Source: DTSX01 sp964008355
GTDB lineage: Bacteria; Pseudomonadota; Gammaproteobacteria; Steroidobacterales; UBA11654
Assembly: GCA_964008355.1 (NCBI GenBank)
Contig: CAXGBD010000036.1
Span: 1 to 13,219 of the forward strand
Length of the DNA: 13,219 nucleotides
Direction: 5' to 3'
A model generated the notes under the pieces. It saw nothing but the letters and a program-made list of their open reading frames with translations. It searched no databases and was not told the origin of the DNA. A program made the position numbers and the translations under genes. This document shows positions 7,045 through 13,219 of this stretch, piece by piece (the stretch's first letter is position 1; each line of letters starts with the position of its first letter).

Positions 7045-8859
7045 ATGCTTAGAAAAAGAATACAGATCATTTTTCTGATTCTAGTGCTATTGGGAAATAG
7101 GTCTGTTGCTGCAAACTATAGCGATCAGCTACAGCCAGACTCTTTTGAAGGCGAACGCATTGGTGTCTTGTTTGTATCCCATGGTGGTTTTGAGACTTTT
7201 GGAGAAAAGCAGACTTGGGAAGCTACCATGCAAATATTTTCCTATGATCCAAACAGCCCAGTGTATCAACGCATCATTTGGAATCGAGAAGTTTGGCCTC
7301 AGTTAACTAAATTTGGCAATGCGCCTAAAGAACTGGGCAAATATAAATTTGAATACAACCGTATTGGTGGAGTGGATCCTTATCCGGAATCTAAGCGCAA
7401 GATAACACAACAACTTACTGCAATCATGAATGACTATGAAATCGATCTCGGGGTTGATTTCATTGTTGATAAAATGACCTGGCTGAGCACCAATCCAGAC
7501 GAATTTGTATTCCCAAGAATGTTATACAATCCAGGAGTCAAAAATGGTTCTAAGCTAACCTATTGCGGTGATGGCGATCCATCTTGGCAAGGTTGCAACC
7601 CCAGTCGTTATAATGTTGATGGACCGGTGGAGCGTATGCTGAAAACGGGTGCGAACCGTATTATTGTGATTGACTTAACTACAGCAGGAGCACGCTTTTC
7701 AAAAACTTTTGATATTTACACTGTTGCCAAAAGCATCGTAAGCAACCACAACCAAGAACAGCAAACAGAAGTAGTATTGGAATGGGTCAATGACCCAAGA
7801 GACTTAATGCTAAAGTCCTATCCAACCGAACCCCAAGGCTGGACAAGATCAAGTGGCACTCCAGAAAAAAACCCAATTCTAAACTATGACAATTTCTCCA
7901 ATCCTGTGATCAGTGATTTGAGATTGGCACAATTTCAGGTGGGGGGGATTGAAGCCAGTTTTAATACCAAGGTACCTGTAAAAAATACAGGAGTATTGAT
8001 GGTTAATCATGGTATTCGATCTATGGATCAGGTATTCGATCCAAAAATCAATGACACGCTGTTATTGAATAGAAATATTAAGCAATTACTGCTGGAAAAA
8101 TATCCAACCATGAACCCAGATAATATTGTTGGTGGTTGGTTTGGCGACATGGTTACCAACACTGAGGTTCGAGTTGGACCGCCTGCCTTTTCACAGTTGG
8201 AACGCAGTAGAGAAATGCGAGGGGAAAATTTAGGATTTATTACCTTACACGATACCAATAATCAAATGCCGGAAGGCGAATGGAGGTATCGGTATTGGGA
8301 AGCTCTAGAGCAACTCAAAACCAATGGGGTGAATCACATTGTCGTTGTTTTTCCACAAATTATCGAAGACTCGGTGTTAAATTTAGTCGAGGTGCCTAAT
8401 CAAATAGCAAAAGAGATTGGTTTTAAGAGTTGGCTCGGCTTTGAGAATCTCGATTTTGAAACCTATCCAGAAATCGGACACCCATTTGCTGATTATTGGG
8501 GAATTTGGGCCCGAAAAATGTGTAAAGTGACTCTTAATAATGGGCAACTCGAGCCGTGTTGTTTTGAGATGGGCGGTTGTCCAAATGGTCAACCATATCC
8601 ACCTCCCAGACAGACACCTCTAGATGAGAGGCGTGATGATTTGGATCCTTCTTTGGTTTTTGATGTATCGCATTTTGGACATCTGGGTTATGATGCTGAT
8701 GCTGGAGCGCCCAGTGATCTGGAACCGGTTCAAAATCAGTACACCGGAACCTGGTCGATGTGGCAGGTAACCAAGGATTATGAAAGCTTGGCAAAATTTC
8801 TGGCAAATAAGGTGATTGAACACATACAAGATAAATCGTTAGATAGAGGAAAAACATGA
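7045..8859 (+). CDS. Exported protein with two chelatase-like (CbiX/ferrochelatase-type) halves, function unknown
   Basis: A 604-residue protein with a signal peptide (basic MLRKR, hydrophobic 8-17, likely cleavage near SVAA at 20-23), so periplasmic or secreted. I do not recognise a named family. Two halves look related. Half 1 has GVLFVSHGG (40-48) and later GANRIIVIDLTTAG (202-215). Half 2 has GVLMVNHGI (316-324) and later GVNHIVVVFPQII (428-440). A beta strand ending in HG, then 'G.nrIvVi' about 100-160 residues on, is the pattern of class II chelatases such as CbiX/SirB and, more loosely, ferrochelatase. Six cysteines (174, 184, 493, 505, 506, 512) could form disulfides, and a His-containing stretch VSHFGHLGYD lies at 541-550. 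The gene starts 17 bases after the FAD gene (AAGAAGG at 7036-7042) and its stop overlaps the next ATG. Metal, tetrapyrrole or other ligand binding is inference only. Confidence 0.8.
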   Translation: MLRKRIQIIFLILVLLGNRSVAANYSDQLQPDSFEGERIGVLFVSHGGFETFGEKQTWEATMQIFSYDPNSPVYQRIIWNREVWPQLTKFGNAPKELGKYKFEYNRIGGVDPYPESKRKITQQLTAIMNDYEIDLGVDFIVDKMTWLSTNPDEFVFPRMLYNPGVKNGSKLTYCGDGDPSWQGCNPSRYNVDGPVERMLKTGANRIIVIDLTTAGARFSKTFDIYTVAKSIVSNHNQEQQTEVVLEWVNDPRDLMLKSYPTEPQGWTRSSGTPEKNPILNYDNFSNPVISDLRLAQFQVGGIEASFNTKVPVKNTGVLMVNHGIRSMDQVFDPKINDTLLLNRNIKQLLLEKYPTMNPDNIVGGWFGDMVTNTEVRVGPPAFSQLERSREMRGENLGFITLHDTNNQMPEGEWRYRYWEALEQLKTNGVNHIVVVFPQIIEDSVLNLVEVPNQIAKEIGFKSWLGFENLDFETYPEIGHPFADYWGIWARKMCKVTLNNGQLEPCCFEMGGCPNGQPYPPPRQTPLDERRDDLDPSLVFDVSHFGHLGYDADAGAPSDLEPVQNQYTGTWSMWQVTKDYESLAKFLANKVIEHIQDKSLDRGKT

Positions 8860-9719
8860 CGGTTGGAATTTTAAGAAGAGAATTCTTACTAGGATTGGGA
8901 GCGGTTACGATACTTGCATCAGAACAGTCCTCCGCAATAGTACGAGGCACAACTCCAGCAGCAGCCCCAGATCTTTCTTTGCCGTTAAATAATTTGACCA
9001 ATTTAATCCGCATGCAGTCAAGTCTGGATACGGTTGATCAAACGCCTTGGCATTACAACGGAACTTTGTATTATCAGAAAGGTTCAGAGCAACCGATTCC
9101 AATGGTGAGTATTGAAGGCATGGAGAGCTATCGGATTCTGCCTCAAGAAGATGGCTCTTATGAAATACTTGGCAATATGCTGACTTTTTTCAGGGATATT
9201 GAAACTGGGAAAATGATTAGAGAATACAAAAATCCATTTACTGGAAAAATTAATGAAGTACAGCCCAATATTAGAAGAGCGAGCCCCGGTAGGGGATTGA
9301 ATATGTCGACCATGGGAGTCAGGCCCAAGGCTTTTATTGATCAAATGCCGGATCAACCCTTGATTTTGGATTGGACATTCGGTCCAAAAACAGTTTGGCT
9401 GCACAATAATACCAATTACCCTCCAGGATTATCAGCTCCAAGAATGCAGAGAATGACGATGTTTGCACCACTCGATCAATTTCTGGATCAAAATGTTAAA
9501 TCTCTTCCCAGTCTATTCAGTGCAACTGTGCTGATGCCATGGCTGTCTTGGATGGATATGGATGAGGTTGAAGGCCATACTCTTTGGCATGCCTCAGGTG
9601 TAAAACTTGATTCAATCGAACAGCTTCCTAAAGAATATTATAATAGGATGATGAGTGAACACCCAGATTTGTCATCTTTTGATCTTGAGAATGACAGTGG
9701 TCCGGTCATATACGAATAA
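8856..9719 (+). CDS. DUF1838 family protein with Tat-type signal
   Basis: A 287-residue protein whose start is set by AGAGGA (8845-8850) and an ATGA overlap with the previous stop. The N-terminus LRREFLLGLGA (6-16) is a twin-arginine leader (RRxFL then a hydrophobic run), implying export in folded form, possibly with a cofactor. The middle follows the DUF1838 pattern as I recall it: WHYNGTLYY (46-54), IEGMESYRILPQEDGSYEI in the following block, a 'FRDIETGKMIREYKNPFTGK' stretch, then a Trp/Pro-rich C-terminal half. No catalytic residues are known to me for this family, and the function is unknown. Its reading frame overlaps the start of the cytochrome gene by 29 bases, so the two are surely on one transcript. 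Confidence 0.78.
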   Translation: MTVGILRREFLLGLGAVTILASEQSSAIVRGTTPAAAPDLSLPLNNLTNLIRMQSSLDTVDQTPWHYNGTLYYQKGSEQPIPMVSIEGMESYRILPQEDGSYEILGNMLTFFRDIETGKMIREYKNPFTGKINEVQPNIRRASPGRGLNMSTMGVRPKAFIDQMPDQPLILDWTFGPKTVWLHNNTNYPPGLSAPRMQRMTMFAPLDQFLDQNVKSLPSLFSATVLMPWLSWMDMDEVEGHTLWHASGVKLDSIEQLPKEYYNRMMSEHPDLSSFDLENDSGPVIYE

Positions 9720-10164
9720 ACTAATAGTATTTCTTTTTATTTTTTGTGTTGGTTGCGCTCAAGACGATAACGATAGAGCAACGCAAGACGAACCAGTAAT
9801 CAATAATCCCTCTCAAGATATACAAATGATCAGGGCGGAGAATATTAATGGTAATCTGGACAGAGGCAGGAAACTTTATCTCCAATGCAGAGCTTGTCAT
9901 TCCTTAAAAAAGAATGAAAGTCATAAACTAGGACCCAATCTTTTTGGAATCTTTGATCAACAAGCAGGAACACAAGAAGGTTTTACATATTCTCTACCTT
10001 TAATTGAATCAAACCTAATCTGGGATCAAGATAATCTGGATCGTTGGCTGGCAGCACCTTACGAACTAGTGCCAGGAAACAAAATGGTTTTTTCTGGGAT
10101 GAGACAAGAAAAAGATCGAGAAGATTTATTGGCCTATCTTTATGTTGAAACTTTTGAACAATAA
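9691..10164 (+). CDS. Class I cytochrome c, lipoprotein
   Basis: A single-haem c-type cytochrome of 157 residues, an electron carrier anchored to a membrane on the periplasmic side. Starting at ATG 9691, the protein begins with MTVVRSYTNK, a hydrophobic stretch, and CVGC with lipidated Cys22; this lipoprotein leader is why I prefer it over the in-frame ATG at 9655. The haem site is CRACH (66-70) in GRKLYLQCRACHSL. GPNLFGIF follows at 81-88, and the sixth ligand is probably Met132 in GNKMVF or Met137. The layout matches small soluble cytochrome c2/c550-like domains. A polar linker (23-55) joins lipid anchor and domain. It is the last gene of the FAD/chelatase-like/DUF1838 cluster and is the natural candidate to take electrons from a partner there, though the FAD protein itself looks cytoplasmic. 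Confidence 0.9.
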   Translation: MTVVRSYTNKLIVFLFIFCVGCAQDDNDRATQDEPVINNPSQDIQMIRAENINGNLDRGRKLYLQCRACHSLKKNESHKLGPNLFGIFDQQAGTQEGFTYSLPLIESNLIWDQDNLDRWLAAPYELVPGNKMVFSGMRQEKDREDLLAYLYVETFEQ

Positions 10165-10167
10165 ATA

Positions 10168-10195
10168 TTGAACTGTAATAATTAATCAGTAATAT
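10168..10195 (+). promoter_or_regulatory. Candidate promoter of the DUF47-PiT pair
   Basis: TTGAAC (10168-10173) and TAATAT (10190-10195) are separated by 16 bases, directly after the cytochrome gene. An imperfect inverted repeat (ATATT..CTG / CAG.AATAT, 10165-10195) overlaps it and might be an operator or a weak hairpin. No proper Pho box is seen. No strong terminator separates the cytochrome gene from this unit. Confidence 0.35.
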
Positions 10196-10223
10196 CAGCC
10201 AATAACAAAGTGAGGTAATCTAT

Positions 10224-10901
10224 ATGAATAATGACTCTTTCCTGAGTTTGCTTGCTGAGTCGCCTTTTTCCGGGCTTCAGGAACACATGGAGGTTGATAA
10301 CAAAGCCAGCGAGGCACTAAAAAGTTTTATCAAATCTGCAGTTGAATCTGATTGGAAAACTGCAAAAGAACACAGAGAAACTATTGTAAAACTTGAACAT
10401 CAAGCAGATGAAATAAAGAATAATATTCGCAACCATCTTCCAAAATCATTATTTATGAGCGTCTCCAGGCAAGATATTCTTGATCTGGTTTTTACAATGG
10501 ATGGTATCCCCAATGCCGCCAAAGATATTTCTGGGGTAATGATTGGCAGGAAGATGGTGATTCCAGAACACATGTCTAAACGATTCATCGATTGTACTAA
10601 TTCTGCAATAACGGCTACTCATCAAGCTTGTGATGCAATAAAGAAAGTTAATGAAATGCAAAGAAGTGGATTCGGTGGAAAAAATTCGAATCAATTACAT
10701 CATCTGGTTGCTGAGATAGAACAACTTGAACAAGAGAATGATGAGTTGGAAATATCATTAAGAAACGAATTATTTAAAATTGAACAAGATTTGCCACCTG
10801 TTGATGTCATTTTTCTCTATGACATCATAAATAAAATAGGGATCCTTGCAGACATATCACAGACATTGGGCCATATTTTAATTCGATTAGTAGCTAAATA
10901 A
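10224..10901 (+). CDS. DUF47 / PhoU-like phosphate transport regulator (TIGR00153 type)
   Basis: A 225-residue, wholly helical, charged cytoplasmic protein of the DUF47 family, distant relatives of PhoU that are commonly paired with PiT transporters and are thought to modulate them. Recognisable blocks are SPFSGLQEHM (13-22), a long acidic helix with KLEHQADEIKNNIRNHLPKS, SRQDILDLVFTMDGIPNAAKD (the most conserved part), and a C-terminal LYDIINKIGILADISQTLG. TGAGGT (10211-10216) stands 7 bases before ATG. The PiT gene starts 12 bases after its stop. The length is normal for the family and nothing is missing. Confidence 0.92.
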   Translation: MNNDSFLSLLAESPFSGLQEHMEVDNKASEALKSFIKSAVESDWKTAKEHRETIVKLEHQADEIKNNIRNHLPKSLFMSVSRQDILDLVFTMDGIPNAAKDISGVMIGRKMVIPEHMSKRFIDCTNSAITATHQACDAIKKVNEMQRSGFGGKNSNQLHHLVAEIEQLEQENDELEISLRNELFKIEQDLPPVDVIFLYDIINKIGILADISQTLGHILIRLVAK

Positions 10902-10913
10902 TAATAAGGATAA

Positions 10914-12185
10914 ATGATGTTTGAAATCATAGCAGAGCATGGACAAACCTTACTGATTATTGCTTGTATTGTCGGTTTCTTCATGGCTTGGGGTATTGGC
11001 GCAAATGATGTAGCCAATGCCATGGGTACTTCTGTCGGTGCAAGAGCATTGACTTTAGCTCAAGCTGTGCTGGTTGCATGTATTTTTGAATTCGCAGGGG
11101 CTTATCTGGCAGGAGGAGAAGTTACATCCACTATTAGAAAAAGCATTATTGATTCGGCAATAATAGGTCAAACTCCAGAATTGCTAGTTTTTGGCATGAT
11201 TGCTTCCTTGCTGGCTGCGGGCATTTGGTTACTGGTTGCTTCATATTTTGGTTGGCCTGTTTCAACAACACATTCCATTGTTGGTGCAATTGTGGGTTTT
11301 GCTTCAGTTGGTATTGGCTTTGATGTTGTTATGTGGCCAAAAGTTGCTTCCATAGCATCCAGTTGGATTGTGTCTCCCGTTTTGGCAGGAACAATATCGT
11401 TTTTGTTGTTTACCAGTGTTAAAAGATTAATTCTACAGAAGCAAGATCCATTTGCGAGCGCCAAGCGATATGTTCCTTTTTATATGTTTTTAGCGGGGTT
11501 TTTAATGTCGATGGTCACTTTCTTAAAAGGATTGAAGCATGTGGGTTTAAGTTTTACTTTCTCACAAAGTATTGCTTGGTCTTTAGTTTTTGCCTTAGTG
11601 GTCACTCTTATTGGCACACTTCTATTACAGAGAATAGACAATACAATAAGGGAAAAAAATGGAGCTATGTTTGATGGGGTAGAGCGAGTATTTGCAGTGT
11701 TGATGGTTTTTACAGCATGTTCGATGGCCTTTGCCCATGGATCAAACGATGTAGCTAATGCCATTGGTCCTTTGGCCGCTGTGGTTTCTGTAGTACAAAG
11801 TGGAGGAGTAGTCGCCGCTCAATCAACAATACCATCATGGGTATTATTGATTGGTGCTACTGGTATCGTCATTGGTCTTGCCATGCTTGGTTTAAGAGTC
11901 ATGATGACTGTAGGTAGAGCCATCACTGAGCTGACCCCAAGCAGAGGTTTTGCTGCAGAGTTAGCAGCTGCTGGAACCGTTGTCATTGCTTCGGGTACTG
12001 GTTTACCCATATCGACAACCCACACACTGGTGGGTGCTGTAATTGGCGTTGGTCTTGCCAAGGGTATAGGAGCAATCAATCTAAGTGTTGTGGGTAAAAT
12101 TATTTTGTCTTGGATTGTCACTCTACCAGTAGGAGCAGGCTTATCAATTTTATTCTTTTATGCTCTAAAAGGCTTCTTTGCATAG
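10914..12185 (+). CDS. pit: Inorganic phosphate transporter, PiT family
   Basis: A low-affinity inner-membrane phosphate (metal-phosphate) symporter driven by ion gradients. The 423-residue protein is strongly hydrophobic and shows the family's inverted duplication: GANDVANAMG (29-38) mirrored by GSNDVANAIG (276-285), and PVSTTHSIVGA (115-125) mirrored by PISTTHTLVGA (365-375). The central cytoplasmic loops are short, as in bacterial PiT forms. Two adjacent ATG codons (10914 and 10917) are possible; AAGGA at 10906-10910 is better spaced from the second. It follows the DUF47 gene in the same operon. A sodium versus proton coupling cannot be told from this sequence. Confidence 0.95.
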   Translation: MMFEIIAEHGQTLLIIACIVGFFMAWGIGANDVANAMGTSVGARALTLAQAVLVACIFEFAGAYLAGGEVTSTIRKSIIDSAIIGQTPELLVFGMIASLLAAGIWLLVASYFGWPVSTTHSIVGAIVGFASVGIGFDVVMWPKVASIASSWIVSPVLAGTISFLLFTSVKRLILQKQDPFASAKRYVPFYMFLAGFLMSMVTFLKGLKHVGLSFTFSQSIAWSLVFALVVTLIGTLLLQRIDNTIREKNGAMFDGVERVFAVLMVFTACSMAFAHGSNDVANAIGPLAAVVSVVQSGGVVAAQSTIPSWVLLIGATGIVIGLAMLGLRVMMTVGRAITELTPSRGFAAELAAAGTVVIASGTGLPISTTHTLVGAVIGVGLAKGIGAINLSVVGKIILSWIVTLPVGAGLSILFFYALKGFFA

Positions 12186-12244
12186 TTTAAAAATTGTGGA
12201 GTCTCATCAATAAATAAAAGATTAGATCAACAAAGGAAGAGTGA

Positions 12245-13219
12245 ATGATTAAATTTATATTTACCCTTTTCGTCTTGTTGACGTGGTCTTTTTTAGTAAC
12301 AGTCAATGCAAATGAGAATCCCATTGAATTCAAGGGTGATTTTCGTTATCGCTACGAGTTTATCGATGATGCAAGCAAGGACTCATCCAGCAGAAAAAAC
12401 AGGATCCGAGGTCGCTTTGCTGCAATTGCTAGAGTCAATGAAAAACTAAAGATTAATTTGAGATTTGCAACGGACGAGGAGAATCCTACCGGAGCAAATC
12501 AAGATTTAGGTCATGATTTCTCACTTAAGGACATTGGTTTGGACCAATATTATTTTGCTTACTCTATTTCCGAAAATACTAGTATCTGGGGAGGTAAAAT
12601 AGAAAATCCCTATTTTAAAGCCAGCAAGAGCGAATTGATTTTTGATGGAGATTATAATCCAGAGGGTTTGGTTCTTCAGTTTAAAAAGGGAATGGTATTT
12701 GGCTCACTAGGAGCTTTTTCGATGGATGAACATGAATCTGTTGATGATATTTCCATAGCAGGTTTTCAAGTTGGGATTTCCAATAAAACATCAACAGGAG
12801 CTAAATATAAAATTGCATTGGCACGATACAGTTTCGATGATATTCGTGGCAGGCCTGCATCAGAAGTAACATGGAATGGGAAGATTTTTGGTAACCCAAC
12901 TGATGCAAGTCAAAATTATCTTAATGATTATATATTGAACAATCTTACTGCTGAGATTAGCACCAACATGGGCTCTCGAAAAACTCCAACGGTTTTTTTT
13001 GTTGATTGGGTGACCAACAATGACGCAAGCAGTGATGATAAAGGCTATCAAATTGGCTTTAAAGTCTCACTCACTGATGCATGGAAAATAACTTATCTTT
13101 ATAAAGATGTTGAGAAGAATGCAATTTTTGGTGCTTTAACTAATGCTGATTTTGGTGGTGGTGGTGTAGGACATAAAGGTCATGTTGTTAACTTAGGTTA
13201 TGCGTTCTCAAAGAAATTT
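12245..13219 (+). CDS. Outer-membrane porin (Porin_5-like), open at window end
   Basis: An exported beta-barrel protein reading from ATG 12245, preceded by AAGGAAGAG (12233-12241), for 325 codons with no stop in the window. Residues 1-22 form a signal peptide ending VNA. The mature part has alternating aromatic strands such as FKGDFRYRYEF, GLDQYYFAYSI and IWGGKIENPYF, with many Asp/Asn/Gly loops, which resembles the 'putative porin' family. The last visible residues GYAFSKKF end in Phe, the normal terminal signature for outer-membrane insertion, so the real stop probably lies immediately outside the window. The gene begins 59 bases after the PiT stop without an obvious terminator, so co-transcription is possible. 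Substrate is unknown; phosphate or phosphorylated compounds is an inference from the neighbours. Confidence 0.82.
   Translation, partial: MIKFIFTLFVLLTWSFLVTVNANENPIEFKGDFRYRYEFIDDASKDSSSRKNRIRGRFAAIARVNEKLKINLRFATDEENPTGANQDLGHDFSLKDIGLDQYYFAYSISENTSIWGGKIENPYFKASKSELIFDGDYNPEGLVLQFKKGMVFGSLGAFSMDEHESVDDISIAGFQVGISNKTSTGAKYKIALARYSFDDIRGRPASEVTWNGKIFGNPTDASQNYLNDYILNNLTAEISTNMGSRKTPTVFFVDWVTNNDASSDDKGYQIGFKVSLTDAWKITYLYKDVEKNAIFGALTNADFGGGGVGHKGHVVNLGYAFSKKF

Noticed and set aside
7941..7947. Run of seven G inside the chelatase-like gene, a possible slippage site
   Set aside because: The frame is open and sensible on both sides, so there is no sign of a frameshift; a single tract of this length is weak evidence for phase variation.
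8534..9013. A 159-codon minus-strand frame spanning the chelatase-like/DUF1838 junction
   Set aside because: It is antisense to two genes with signal peptides, ribosome sites and coupled stop/start, and its translation has no recognisable features.
10173..10193. Possible Pho box (CTGTAAT ... CAGTAAT) before the DUF47-PiT genes
   Set aside because: The two half-sites are 14 bases apart rather than the 11 expected and the second is imperfect.
1..13219. CRISPR array, tRNA, rRNA, insertion sequence or phage genes
   Set aside because: No spaced direct repeats, no tRNA-like cloverleaf with TTCGA arm, no transposase or integrase motifs were seen on either strand.

Overview
The window reads as chromosomal DNA of a Gram-negative proteobacterium, probably a marine or aquatic one. 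The evidence is an exported beta-barrel porin, a lipoprotein cytochrome c, a Tat-type leader, an AT-leaning base composition by eye, and a SAM-II-type riboswitch before a betaine-homocysteine-methyltransferase-like gene. That last pairing is known from marine bacteria. I cannot fix the lineage from sequence alone: a gammaproteobacterium is a guess, and an alphaproteobacterium is not excluded. I see no mobile elements, tRNA, rRNA or CRISPR.

Left part (1-4606). A homocysteine S-methyltransferase gene runs leftwards off the window edge. Its leader holds a clear SAM-II aptamer (930-977), followed by a terminator hairpin with an eight-U tract ending directly at the AUG. The aptamer core can pair with the terminator loop, so a complete SAM-dependent termination switch can be drawn. 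A palindromic -10 box (ATTATAAT) appears to be shared with a rightward operon: moaA (molybdenum cofactor step 1), an acyl-CoA synthetase of the long/medium-chain and DmdB-like group, and fdhD (sulfur transfer to the cofactor of formate dehydrogenase). These three are overlapping or closely spaced and imply a molybdenum- or tungsten-dependent formate dehydrogenase elsewhere in the genome.

Middle (4614-10164). A YcbL/glyoxalase II-like metallo-hydrolase lies tail to tail with fdhD. Then comes a four-gene rightward cluster: a cytoplasmic-looking FAD-dependent oxidoreductase, a 604-residue exported protein with two chelatase-like 'HG' repeats, a Tat-exported DUF1838 protein, and a lipoprotein cytochrome c. 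The last three genes overlap, so they are probably co-expressed. I know of no named pathway for this combination, and it is the best candidate for an undescribed system here. A possible 35-codon leader ORF sits in front of it, with a stop codon that overlaps the ribosome binding site of the FAD gene.

Right part (10165-13219). A DUF47/PhoU-like protein and a PiT-family phosphate transporter form a standard phosphate uptake pair. They are followed closely by an outer-membrane porin gene that is open at the window end, where the last visible residues (ending in Phe) look like a natural porin C-terminus. Inner-membrane phosphate uptake and an outer-membrane pore may thus be expressed together.
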